From Berghia stephanieae (lineage: Eukaryota > Mollusca > Gastropoda > Nudibranchia > Aeolidiidae), in NCBI GenBank assembly GCA_034508935.3, contig CM067447.1:64268860-64332859 (forward strand): 64,000 nt of DNA, given 5' to 3'. Below are positions 1 through 10,445 of this stretch, one piece after another. The first letter of the stretch is position 1, and each line of letters opens with the position of its first letter. Under the pieces are notes generated by a model. It was not told where the DNA came from. It saw only the letters and a program-made list of their open reading frames with translations, and made no database searches. The translations under genes were made by a program, and so were the position numbers.

Positions 1-902
1 CAAAAAAGCATCGAGACGCAAAAAAGTCTCGAGCTTCGCTGGAATCATCGCCGACGAGAGAGGGGTGAACAATGCAGATAGTACACATTGTTAGTAACGC
101 GTGCGTCGCTCGCGCAGTATAGTCTCGAGACTCGGGACTCAATACGAGAAGCATCGACGACCAAGATTCTCGAGACGAGAAAAGCATCGAGAACTAAGTG
201 GAGGTCGGGAAGTTCTCAGTCGTCGATGACCTGACTTCTCAAAACCTAAAGCGTCGACGACCTTTTGGTGACCCGGTTGCCCTCCCCTATAATTTAGGCT
301 ATCAGGCCTGCAAAAAAGCAGACGTTGTCGGTATCGATTAAATTCATGAAGAGAAGTCATGACATGTCATGGAACTGGAGACTTCATTTCTCTTTATGAT
401 TTCCAGTTTGTAATTTCGAAATTCCATCAAAGTCGTCTATGTTTTGTATCTTAACTAAATTGATTTGGTATTACTTTTTCAAACTTTATTGATATATTTA
501 CATTTAACGTAGCATAATAAATCAAACTTTTTACTAAATTTCAACAATATTTTTAGGCAAGGGGGTAAATAAATGATACATAATAAAGGAAGGTATTTTC
601 ACACAATTTTGGTATTTCTTCTGTGGCTCATTTGACGCATTTTACAAATATGATCTGGCATTAAAACATTTTTTTTCCCTAAACTCTATTTACAGGAGAG
701 CTATACCGGCAAGGCGCGAGCAGGAATGGCTTATATTTGATATTTTACACTTAAGGGTATCGTATTATATTCGATAGTCGATGCCTTAGTTGATAGTTGA
801 TACCTAGAAAGAGGAGAGCTAACGCGTTAGCTCTCCTCTTTCTAGGGTAATAATATAACACACTGGGGATGCACAACATCAGTTCCAAGACCCTCACTCG
901 CT
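1..902. other. Gene-free left edge
   Basis: No exon with convincing splice sites or a recognisable protein is visible. The first 350 bases are richer in GC than the rest and carry several copies of the palindromic core TCTCGAGA spaced through CGACGA-type sequence, which looks like a degenerate repeat of unknown type. Bases 360-800 are plain AT-rich DNA. Confidence 0.5.
803..846. repeat. 44-bp perfect palindrome
   Basis: The two 22-base arms are exact reverse complements with no spacer and meet at an ACGCGT core. Each arm starts CCTAGAAAGAGG and runs into AGCTAACG. The sequence can form a perfect cruciform or, if transcribed, a hairpin. It lies about 100 bases before the CT-rich tract and is not part of any recognised element. 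Confidence 0.9.
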
Positions 903-946
903 TAGTCAGGTGCGCTGGTTAGGACTTATCGTGTCAATATTATTTC

Positions 947-949
<3 letters not shown>

Positions 950-992
<43 letters not shown>

Positions 993-993
993 C

Positions 994-1025
<32 letters not shown>

Positions 1026-1033
1026 CCCCCCCT

Positions 1034-1072
<39 letters not shown>

Positions 1073-1148
1073 TTCTTTCTTTCATTCTCTCTCTCTCACT
1101 CACTTTCTTTCTTTCTTTCTCTCCCCTCTCTCTATTTCTTTCTTACTC

Positions 1149-1202
<54 letters not shown>

Positions 1203-1265
1203 CATCTTTCTTTCTTTCTCTATCATCTCTCTCTCTCTTTCTTTCTTTCTTTCTCCCTCTTGCTA

Positions 1266-1324
<59 letters not shown>

Positions 1325-1352
1325 CTACATACTCTCTTTCTTTGTTTCTCTA

Positions 1353-1432
<80 letters not shown>

Positions 1433-1531
1433 TTTTTTCGTTTCTTTTCTTTCTTTCATTCTTTTTTTCCTCTCTCTTCCTTTCCACATTCTTTCTTTCT
1501 TATCTCCTTCTCCTCTCCTCTAATCTCCTCT

Positions 1532-1625
<94 letters not shown>

Positions 1626-1735
1626 CTCTCTCTCTTTCTTTCTTTTCTAACCAACCCCCTCTTTACTCTCTTATTATTCCCTTTTTCTTCCCCCCCCCCC
1701 TCCTCTCTCCTCTTCCCCCCTTCTCCCTCCATTTT
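950..1735. repeat. CT-rich microsatellite with embedded (TA)n
   Basis: About 0.8 kb of nearly pure pyrimidine on the plus strand: many (CT)n blocks separated by TTTC, CCTC and poly-C interruptions, with one (TA)n block near 1382-1430. The long Ser-Leu open frames on the plus strand and Arg-Glu frames on the minus strand are by-products of the repeat. Such polypurine/polypyrimidine DNA can adopt triplex structure. Confidence 0.95.
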
Positions 1736-1739
1736 TAAA

Positions 1740-2700
1740 AAAATCTTAAAGATAATTATATTAAATGAAAGATTGCACAAAGGAAATGAATAAACCATGG
1801 GATAAACGAAACGAGCGCAAAAACTAAAGAAATACGGTAAGCGGCATTTACGAAAAAGGGGATTTCCCGAAAGTGAGGGTTTTATGGGATGGGCCTATCT
1901 TTCTATTTATACACCTATGATACTAACTGACACACATAGCTACATAATATTTTTTAAAAACCCGATAAAACTGTCGAGTCTATGTAGGAGAAGTGGCAAA
2001 TAGGAATAGACAAATAAGAGTCAGATAGTTCCCTAAAGACAAAAGTTATCTGCTGCTTCTTTTACCCTGACATAGTTGGGTTAAAGGTCCTGACAACTCG
2101 ACAGATAGTAACAACAGTTTTAAGTTTAAAGAAGTAAGTGGTAGAAGTAGTGATAGATTATTGGCACGTTATATAAGGAAAGATATGTTCAGAGGGTAAG
2201 TATTAATCCCCATTAAAGTAGAAATACTTCAATATAAATCAACAGAATTGCCTCACACAATAACAAGTTAACACATAATTAGCCAAAAGATATAATAGTA
2301 CATTTTCATAAAGTGAAGTTAGGCTATGGTTTGTTTATTTCATCCCTTATGGTCCGTTACTCAATTTATTTTAATGGGATCTTTATATGTTTGGATGTCA
2401 CTGGTGGCGGCGTCAATGTTGAAGGAGGAGCCTTTTCCATTCTTCGGTTGTCTCAGTGGGTTACTTGATAGATTCAACTGTGGATCAACTTGTAATCAAA
2501 TGAACATTTACTCGGTTCCCCGATCTGTGATAATACCGGAGCAAATCTTTGACAAGTTGCAACATTTTTATATTCCTATGAGCAGTGATGTCGTGAGGAA
2601 CCACCTCTTGCATCACATAATACATACAGTGAACACGGAGGACCAGGACGTGGAAGAAAAAGGAAGATATTGTGGAAAGACGCAATGACATTTCAATCTA
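1740..2700. other. No recognised gene; one unexplained 120-codon open frame
   Basis: The only notable item is an ATG-started plus-strand frame at 2326-2688. Its product has a hydrophobic first third and no motif I recognise. It has no supporting splice sites, no domain and no neighbour of the same kind, so I do not call it a gene. Confidence 0.3.
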
Positions 2701-2714
2701 ACAATCACACAAAC

Positions 2715-2788
2715 GTGCGCGCGCGCACACACTCACACACGTACACACACATACCATACACACACAAACACACACACACACACACCTG
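2715..2788. repeat. (CA)n microsatellite
   Basis: Imperfect CA dinucleotide tract starting with a short CG run. A second, purer CA tract lies at 3179-3226. The two flank the minus-strand SINE-1 copy between them. Confidence 0.9.
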
Positions 2789-2848
2789 CGAACACATAAA
2801 ATACTGAAAAATACGTTTCATAAAGATGCAATCCATAGTGGTTTAAAA

Positions 2849-3157
2849 GAAAAACATGAGCTCTTATATGGCGGACTATCCACTAAATGTGCACAAAGTG
2901 CTTGACAAAGGGTCCCTGATCAACAGCAATACGTAACATGTAGAACGAGACAAGTAGCCGGTTAGGCGATATTACATTTTTTGTCCTTCAGAGACAACGC
3001 CGTTAAGATCCAGGTACTCATTTTACACCTGAGTACGAAGAGAGAATGTGAGTAAAAAGCCTTTTTCCATGGACTCAACTGTGCGCTGAGCGAGGCTCGA
3101 ACCCAAGACCTTCCGATCCGAAAGTGAGGGTCATAGCACACGACCACATAGCCGCAC
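2849..3157 (-). mobile_element. SINE-1, tRNA-derived, full-length copy
   Basis: Read on the minus strand it starts GTGCGGCTATGTGGTC, has a pol III A-box-like TGTGGTCGTGTGCTATGACC and a B-box-like GGTTCGAGCC, then a conserved body (AAAATGAGTACCTGG, GTAATATCGCC) and the tail class ending in AGCTC. It matches at least eleven other copies in the window, for example 9195-9492, 28341-28643 and 59370-59675. The head is too diverged to be a working tRNA. Confidence 0.9.
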
Positions 3158-3178
3158 AAATATGTCAATCACATAAGT

Positions 3179-3180
3179 AC

Positions 3181-3226
<46 letters not shown>
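3179..3226. repeat. (CA)n microsatellite
   Basis: About 24 CA units, almost uninterrupted, just beyond the 5' end of the SINE-1 copy and about 400 bases upstream of the EBP start codon. Confidence 0.95.
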
Positions 3227-3228
<2 letters not shown>

Positions 3229-3636
3229 ATTAAATTTGAAAGTAAACAATGATTAGATTACTATGTAAATCAAAATATCGCACAGCAGTCACTCATAATT
3301 TTATATTCATATATATACAAAGGCCTACACGCACATGCATTCTTAGTACAATGAGTAATCTAGGATTTATACAATCTTGTCGTTAAACGGACATTCATTT
3401 TTATCATTCAACTCATTGATGCTGTAGCTGTTGAAACTTTAATGTTCTCTGCATTGTTCATCCCATCCTTTATCAAATTCCATCGAAGTATTTGACAGTA
3501 GGTACCCAATATCGATATCAAGTAGCGCCCATCACTACGCGCGAGTCCTCGACGACTGGAAACTGGAAAAAGTAAAAAAAAAAACAAAGTGATTCCTTGA
3601 CTCGAGATAACTTAGTCGTGTTAACAATTTAAAGCA

Positions 3637-4581
3637 ATGTCTTCAAAAGCAAGTGCCCAAGATTTCGTACACCCATATTATCCATGGGATCTGAAATTGA
3701 AACATTACATCCCAAACGATAAGAGCACATTGCAACTACTCGGTATCTCTGGTCTAGCTGTTGTGGTGATTATCATCGTCGCATGGATTCTGAGTGGCAA
3801 AAGAAAAGAGCAGTTTTGCTTTATGAGGAGGGCGGTACTTTGCTGGTTTTTAGTGTGCGCGTTTATCCATATAGTGCAAGAGGGTTATTTTGTCGTTTAC
3901 CACAGAACTCTTGCTGGTCACACTTCTTTTCTTGGACAATTATGTAAGTAAAAAAACATTTTATTTGCACTCACGTCAATCAATGGTCAACTGTAGGTAC
4001 TTTGATAAAATTTTCAAACTCAAAATATCTTGATTTGACTCAGTCAGGGGATGGGACTTGAAAAAAACATAAAATTTGATACCTTATTTGTTTCTCTACG
4101 ACCTACGGTCCCAGAGTTATTTATATTTTTCTATTGAAAATTTTTGTCAATTTTACTTCGAAGTGGTTATTCAGAGTCGACTCTGGATAACTGTAGGCAG
4201 TTATTCAGAGTCGACTCTGGATAACTGTAGATGGTTATTCAGAGTCGACCCTGGATAACCATGTGTACAGATATTTAGAGCCGAGTAGCCTATCGAATTA
4301 TCGAGTTGAGTTCTTGCGAGATGAGTTTCTTTCAATTTGATACCAGTTTACTACGGTTATTTTGTGACTTTGGCAATTTTAGTGCCAAATTCTTAAAACT
4401 TGGCGATTTTTCAACTTCAGAATCTTTAATCAATTGCAAAACATATTCCATCAACAAAGCAAATTTAAATTAGCTTATAAACAACCATTTCTTAAATCGA
4501 TCAGCCATACTTATTATCTCTTTATTATCTCTCTATTACCAAATGATATCTATTATCTATAAACGTAATATGAAGATAGAT

Positions 4582-4672
<91 letters not shown>

Positions 4673-5054
4673 AATGAATTGATTTTTAAAAAAATTGTTT
4701 TATAATTAGACACAAGTTGTAATGAATTCTATTAACAAATTCAGAACAATCAAACAAAAACAAAACAAAACTTAAAAAGGAAAAAAAAAAAAAAAGACAC
4801 GCTTATAAACCTTATAAAATCGTCAAATGAATGTATTATTATGTTACAGCTAAAAAGTACACAAATATTTACACCCATTTGCTCCATCCCCTTCCCTTTC
4901 GATCATCTTCTCATCCATGACCACCATGTGTCTTGTGCTGCCTTTGACATTTGGCGCCAGCGTGTCTAGACTAACGTCATAAATAAAGGAGTGTCACCAA
5001 AATTCATGCAACTGAGCAGAGGTGTCAAAAAATGATAGAAGGCATATTATTGTT

Positions 5055-5092
<38 letters not shown>

Positions 5093-5722
5093 TGAACTAC
5101 CACTGAGCAGAAAATGTTTGACATGACAAAAAAAACAACGGAACATTTATGAACAAATCCTAAAATCTCAGAAATCCGCGGAAGATTATCATCACTGGTC
5201 CCCACTATATTTTTTAAATATTTCTTTTTTTTTGTTTTGTTTGTTTTGTTTTTTTTGTTGCAAAATCTCGACAATTTGCAAAAAATTGCAAATTTTGCAG
5301 CCGCAATGCAAATCACCGATGCAAAAAAACTGCCATGACAGAAGAGACAAGAAAATACCAAAAAGTAAAACGATTTTTTTCCCCGTAGGGTTAAACAGAG
5401 GTGTGAGAGAAGAAAAAAAACTAGAAAAAACCGTGTGGTTGGTAACTGGAAGTTCATCACTCATAACTGTCTACAGTCAGAGTCGACTCCCCGACTCTGA
5501 ATAACTGTAGACAGTTATTCAGAGTCAACTGTCTACAGTTATTCAGAGTGGACTCCCCGACTCTGAATAACCGTAGTCAGTTATTCAGAGTCGACTCTGA
5601 ATAACCGTAGACAGTTATTCGGAGTCGACTCTGAATAACCGCAGCCTTTTACTTTTATTTTTACAGAGAGAAACACACAGTTTCATAGTAACTTCCTCCT
5701 CCTCCTCCTCCTCCTCCTACTA

Positions 5723-5767
<45 letters not shown>

Positions 5768-8700
5768 ACTACTACTACTACTACACTACTACTACTGCTG
5801 CTGCTGCTGCTACTACTACTGCTATTACTACTACTACTAGTACTACTACTACTACTACTACTACGACAACCATCGTTGAGTACAGACGATCCATAATTTA
5901 TACTGCATTTCATTTTATTTGTTTTTTTGTTGTGTCGACGAAGGGTTTGTACCCGAAACGCCCATTGTTTGTATTGTTCCCACCGATAACTCTCCATCAT
6001 TATTCTTTCGTTAGTATTTTCCGGACCCCATGCTCCAGGCAGTGCCCACCGCTCTCTACTTAGAACAACGCTACACAGTGGATAAGTGCCATCGTTACTT
6101 ATGTTTAAATAATAATGTTTACTAAAAACATTACACACACACATTCTCAAACAATTTTTACACCCCTAAACTTGTCTCACACTATTTTTATTTGTGGGGC
6201 CAGAAAGAAATATAATAAAACGATCAAAGCAAACAAGAAGAAGAAATAAGATATGATTTCTGTGTTACTTCATATGACACATGCGCAGCTGGAAAAGTAA
6301 CACATTTCTATGACGTGTTGTGGTACGTTTCCGAGGAATCCTCAGTTAAAAATAGATTGACCTCTGTAGTCTGAGACTTCGCTAGCGTAGTCAGAGACTT
6401 GATAGTCAGGGACGAAGTCTTGACTCCATGAAAAGCTTACTTTCCGTAGTCTCAGACTTTGCTATAGAGTCTGAGACTGCCATAGTCTCGGTCCATGAAT
6501 CAGAGCCCTGCAGACTACACTTACAACTTACACTCATACTCTTACTTACTCACACTGGGAGGCCTTTCGAAAGCTCCTCGGTCTAGCATCTCTTTCAGTT
6601 AGTATTTTCACCGTGGATCTTTTGTCAGGAGTTTATTTATTCAATTTGTCCTCTATTATAGTAGGCAGTTTAGTGAGCAGCAGCAGTGGCAGTCAAATTG
6701 TGACCCAACTCGCCCATAGGAAAGTTGTGACTGGAAATTGCCGTTCGCGTCTTGGGGGGCTCAACTAAAGATGCATAACTTCGTTATAAAGAGCAGTGAT
6801 GCCAAACTTCCGCGGATCCGAGGAATTCCTCCTTTTTGGGGAGTCCTCCCTTTTTTCCTCGGTTCCTCCCATTTTTCCTCCATTCACAAAAAAAACACGA
6901 AATTATAATTTAGCGAATTGTTGAAACAACGAAGCTTATTTTTACACATTTTCATATATCACCACAACTGCTACCTTAACCATCACACAATATGATCCTT
7001 GTAATCTTTGCAATACGATGGTGATATTACAAAAAATATAACGGCAATATATGCATTAGATTTAAAAAAAAAAGTTTTATGTGTTTTATGACTCCTTCAC
7101 CTGATCTTTGAATGGATAATAAATGCTCCCAAATTCATGGGAATTAGTCCCAGATAGCCTTATTTTGGCACTTTAAAAAAAAAATTTCCAGGGGGGCATG
7201 TTCGCCTTTGGGGGGCATGATGAGACTTCGATCATTTTCCTCCTTTTTCATTTTTTTCTGTTGGCATCACTGAAAGAGGAATAATATATCGTGGATATTT
7301 TGGTATCATTATTTTCATCTTTCAATTTCCTTTTAAATGGTGCCATTATTAATGAAAAATCCTTTAAAAATTACAGAAGTTATATGAAGTTAAAATTTGG
7401 CAATTTTCAAATGCATTTATTTTTTTATTTACAGCGTGTGTTTTTAATATCAAACCGCTTGTTTTTAGAATAACATCTAAACATTATTCATGCCGAATTT
7501 CAGGGCTCTATATCTATGCGCAGACACTTTTTAACTCTGCGCCGAAATGCCATGTTTACATTATATATCTTCTCATCATGGCTGCCCGACAATATCGATA
7601 TTTTAAATTTAGTTATGTATTATTTTTAATTTAGTCCATAATATTTTCAGTACTATTATTTTCTATGTTTTTATTTTGAATACATACTTTCCAACTTTTT
7701 TAATGGGCATTTTATAGTTTTTGTTTTAAAAGTCCGTATATTTCTTCTCTTTGTGAAATCCGATATTAACAATATCGATATTTTATAAATACCATTTGCT
7801 TTAATTTTATTTTATTTTGCCATCAAGTCATTTTCCCATATGTTTAGATATGTTTATCATTTGGATCCATATTCTAAAGGCCTTAGCCTTAATAATAATT
7901 TTGACACCCCCACACAAGATTCTCAACTTTATGTTTATACATTTTTATGCATGCCATGTCTGTAAACGCATGGCTGTATCTCGATTGCAAATCTAAGACG
8001 ATAAAATTATTGAAACCAAGCCGTTTTTCTGTTCAAATATAGAATTTTTTTTCCTTTGGATTAATATCACTTTAACTCCAGGTGAGCAAGTCATAGTATT
8101 TGCTATTAGTCATTGAAGTGGAGACTCATGTGGAATATCAGCCTTGTTTTTAAATTTAGATAATAATCTTATATAATATTGCTTTATAAACAATACAGTT
8201 TTATTTTCATTACATCTTAATCTTATTATATTCTTACATCTTTCAGGGAAAGAATATTCTAAAGGAGACAGCAGATACCTTACGTAAGTGATATTTTGTA
8301 GATGATAGTTCATTTTACGCTAGTCCATTACCGTTCGATTTGAATTCTCTCATTACCCTCCCATTTTCAGGATTTTCTGTGAAACTTTTTAAAAAATGTA
8401 AAAAATTACACACTTTCACAACGGCAGCATTTGATACTGTTGCCTAGGCATTCCATGAAAGAATATAGATCATCAATCAAACAGTATGTCTGATTTCAAC
8501 AGGAATCACCCGTGTTGTCCAAGGGAGCAAATTGGGGGTTAATATTATTAATAATCTTGCCCAAGGAAAAAAACGAAAGTGCCTGAAGCGTGGCTCGAAC
8601 CCGGGACAGTCCGGATCACAGTGCAATGCCTTAACCACTGGGCCACTTCATCCCCTCCCCCCAAATCCAAGAAGTCCATGCTATAAATGTTTCAGCTAAT

Positions 8701-9957
8701 AAAGCCATGCAACATAGTGTTAATTTTTTATAACTATATATGTTACAGTGAATGACATAATCAGTTGGATGGTGAAAAGGTTTGAACTGAGATATTGCCA
8801 AGTTTAGTTAGAAGGTCAATTTTTATCAAAGATGAGTTCTTGTCATAAGTGATTAAATCAACCCTTTTTTACATCTTCGGGAAATACAAAAGTTTAATCA
8901 CTTCTAATTATTTTTTACAGCTAGTCAAGTTGAAAATGTATGAAATTTGAGAAAAGTTGCTGGATACCTTTCCCATACATCTGACCATAACTTCATGGAA
9001 AATCACTCTGATGAGCGTATTCTTTCAGAAAATGCAAAAAAAAATAATTTTTTAAATGCAAATCCAAAATTTTCATCTTCCGTCCATTCATCTTCTGTCT
9101 TTGTCAAGCAGTCAAAATTTTGATATAATAATGATGCCTTCATTTTAACAAAGCAGATTGAAAATGACTAAGATATCTCAATAATATCTCAATTGTGCGG
9201 CTATGTGGTCTTGTGGTATGACAGTCGCTTTCGGATCGGAAGTTCCTGGATTCGGGCTTCGCTCAGTGCATAATTGAGTCCTTGGAAAAGGCTCTTTACT
9301 CACATTCTCTCACCGTACTCCGGTGTAAAATGAGTACCTGGCCTTTAACAGCGTTGTCTCTGTCCGAAAAAGTGTAATATCGCCAACAGGCGGCATGTCT
9401 CATCCTACATGTTACGTGTTGCTGTTGGTCAGGGACCCTTGTAAAGCGCTTTGAGCTTTAGTGGATATTGCGCTATATAAAAGCTCAATTTAAAAAAAAT
9501 AAAAATATTATAGGCCCGTTTATGAATAAAGATTGGATGTGTAAGCAATACCTTTCCCTTTGATTTATTTCAGATCCGACTCTTTTTTGGTTCCCATGGT
9601 GTCCATCACAGCCATTGTGAAGGGGCCTTTGGCTTTCATCGCCTTCTTCGCCTTTCTCAAGGGGAGCGACTACCGCTATGCTCTACAGCTTACTTTGTCC
9701 CTGCTCCACCTCTACGGACTTGGCCTGTATTATCTGACTGAAATCTTTCAAGGTCTGTCCCACGGGCCTGGACCTCGGGGAAAGGACAGGATGGTGTTCT
9801 ACTGCTACTTCCTGGGCGTTAAACTTGTTTGGATGGTGATTCCTTGGCCTTAATTTATGACGCTGTTCGACACATGGCCCAATGTCAGCACGTTTCTGAT
9901 TTTTACGTTGACGAGTACAACAGGAAGCATTTAAAATACAGTAGAAAGATGAAATAG
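3637..9957 (+). CDS. EBP: EBP-family sterol isomerase (emopamil-binding protein-like), three exons, frameshifted near the 3' end
   Basis: EBP is an ER membrane protein that moves the C8-C9 double bond of sterol intermediates to C7-C8. Exons are 3637-3943, 8247-8283 and 9574-9957, all with GT-AG junctions and matching phases (TAT|GTAAGT; TTTCAG|GG; TAC|GTAAGT; TTTCAG|AT). Seen: N-terminal HPYYPWDLKL, four hydrophobic segments, CAFIHIVQEG with His78 and Glu82, then QLWKEYSKGDSRYL across exon 2, LYGLGLYYLTE, and a final VWMVIP. The position of the Glu in the human CMETITA motif is Val124 here, and the human Asn in MNALW is Lys198; both are reported as needed for activity. After Pro205 the frame meets TAA (9851-9853), but the adjoining frame continues with LALIYDAVRHMAQ and basic residues to a stop at 9955-9957. 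This fits one missing base, either an assembly error or a real lesion. Start chosen as the first ATG in frame. It may be a diverged paralogue or a decaying copy. Confidence 0.85.
4165..4260. repeat. Palindromic tandem repeat in EBP intron 1 (first cluster)
   Basis: Three tandem copies of a ~33-base unit built on GTTATTCAGAGTCGACTC followed by its near-exact reverse complement. The core AGAGTCGACTCT is a palindrome. The same unit recurs at 5464-5643. Confidence 0.9.
4583..4669. repeat. (GA)n microsatellite
   Basis: About 43 uninterrupted GA units in EBP intron 1, purine-rich on the coding strand. Confidence 0.97.
5056..5092. repeat. Poly-C tract of 37 bases
   Basis: Uninterrupted homopolymer of C in EBP intron 1. 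Similar G or C runs occur at 15751-15780, 24226-24250, 32442-32463, 42404-42437, 53858-53874 and 61339-61371. Their exact lengths are likely to be sequencing-limited. Confidence 0.9.
5464..5643. repeat. Palindromic tandem repeat in EBP intron 1 (second cluster)
   Basis: Five to six copies of the unit also seen at 4165-4260. Bases 5581-5604 are a perfect 24-base palindrome made of TTATTCAGAGTC and its reverse complement. Some copies carry a duplicated GACTCCCC spacer that splits the palindrome. Confidence 0.9.
5695..5865. repeat. (CTC)n/(CTA)n trinucleotide microsatellite
   Basis: Starts as CTC repeats, then becomes CTA/ACT repeats with a CTG stretch near 5796-5810. It lies in EBP intron 1 immediately before the interspersed repeat that ends at 6060. 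Confidence 0.95.
5935..6060 (-). repeat. Interspersed repeat shared with 63670-63816
   Basis: On the minus strand this reads GGAGCATGG, then AAAATACTAACGAAAG, then GGGAACAATAC, and matches the sequence around 63680-63760 over about 80 bases. A nearby GGGTACAAACCCTTCGTCGA stretch is reminiscent of retroelement ends, but I cannot assign the family. Confidence 0.55.
6794..7272. mobile_element. hAT-type non-autonomous DNA transposon with 6-bp target duplication
   Basis: The left end is CAGTGATGCCAAACTTCC and the right end, reverse complemented, is CAGTGATGCCAACAG. The direct repeat AAAGAG lies outside both ends (6788-6793 and 7273-7278). Inside are TCCTCC-rich subterminal stretches next to both ends and no coding sequence. 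CAGTGATGCC is a typical hAT end, but the duplication is 6 rather than the usual 8 bases. It sits in EBP intron 1. Confidence 0.8.
8583..8650 (-). mobile_element. tRNA-derived SINE head or tRNA pseudogene
   Basis: Read on the minus strand: a seven-base acceptor-like pair (TGAAGTG with CGCTTCA), an A box (GGCCCAGTGGTTAAGGC) and a B box (GGGTTCGAGCC), but no proper anticodon stem. It continues into non-tRNA sequence towards 8525, as a SINE would. It lies in EBP intron 2. Confidence 0.6.
9195..9492 (+). mobile_element. SINE-1 copy in EBP intron 2
   Basis: Starts GTGCGGCTATGTGGTC, carries the conserved GTAAAATGAGTACCTGG and ends with GCGCTATATAAAAGCTC plus an A-rich tail. Sense orientation relative to EBP and only about 80 bases upstream of the exon 3 acceptor. 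Confidence 0.93.
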
Positions 9958-10004
9958 GGGTACTCATCCTTGGATGTAGTAAGAGGGACTACAACAAAAC
10001 TATA

Positions 10005-10445
10005 GCTGGGTGGGGTCTTTTGACTTTCCATGATGGGCAGGAGGTCACTTGCTGCGTCTTCTATCCCATTATGTGTTTTCCAACTTGCTTTCTGTCTTTG
10101 TCTTGGAATGAGATTACTTGGTTAGGTTTTGTCCTGGCCTTGGCTGAGAGGGAAACAGGCAAATGTATAGTATTTGTTTCAAGAGATGATATTTTTTTTC
10201 ATTTAAATCATCGCTTTGTTATGTACCGTAACTTTTTTTTTTGTTTTGACTGTCCTGTTTTGTAAGCATTTTTTGTGTATCCCTCTTGGTAGGATCCTGT
10301 GCTTTTTATCTGGATGGGACTTTCAGGTGATCTCAAACAAAGCACATTGATAGTTTGAGTTTGGAATCTACATCTGTTCCCTATTTTAACTATTCTCCTT
10401 TGTCTTACCTTTCCTCAAATGCTTTAACCTTATCCTTACCAACCA
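10005..10445 (+). mobile_element. RP-1 retroposon, 3'-truncated copy
   Basis: Starts with the family head GGGTGGGGTC and follows the RP-1 order: TGGGCAGGAGGTCACTTG, TTTCTGTCTTTGTCTTGG, GATGATATTTTTTT, GTGATCTCAAAC, GGAATCTACATCTGTTCC. It stops before the usual GCGCCGTAAAACCCTT tail. It begins about 50 bases after the EBP stop codon, so it may supply EBP 3'UTR sequence. Confidence 0.85.

Noticed and set aside
910-1650. Long Ser/Leu-rich open frame of ~246 codons
   Set aside because: It is translation of a CT microsatellite; all frames of such a repeat lack stops.
2326-2688. 120-codon open frame with ATG
   Set aside because: No domain, no splice context, no homologue I recognise. Open frames of this size occur by chance.
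5221-5345. Third copy of the CTGTCATCTGCA hAT-type family
   Set aside because: It has similar GCAAATTT motifs and a TGCCATGACAG end, but no matching opposite end or target duplication was found.
8583-8650. Functional tRNA gene on the minus strand
   Set aside because: A and B boxes and an acceptor-like stem are present, but no anticodon stem folds and the sequence continues as a SINE.
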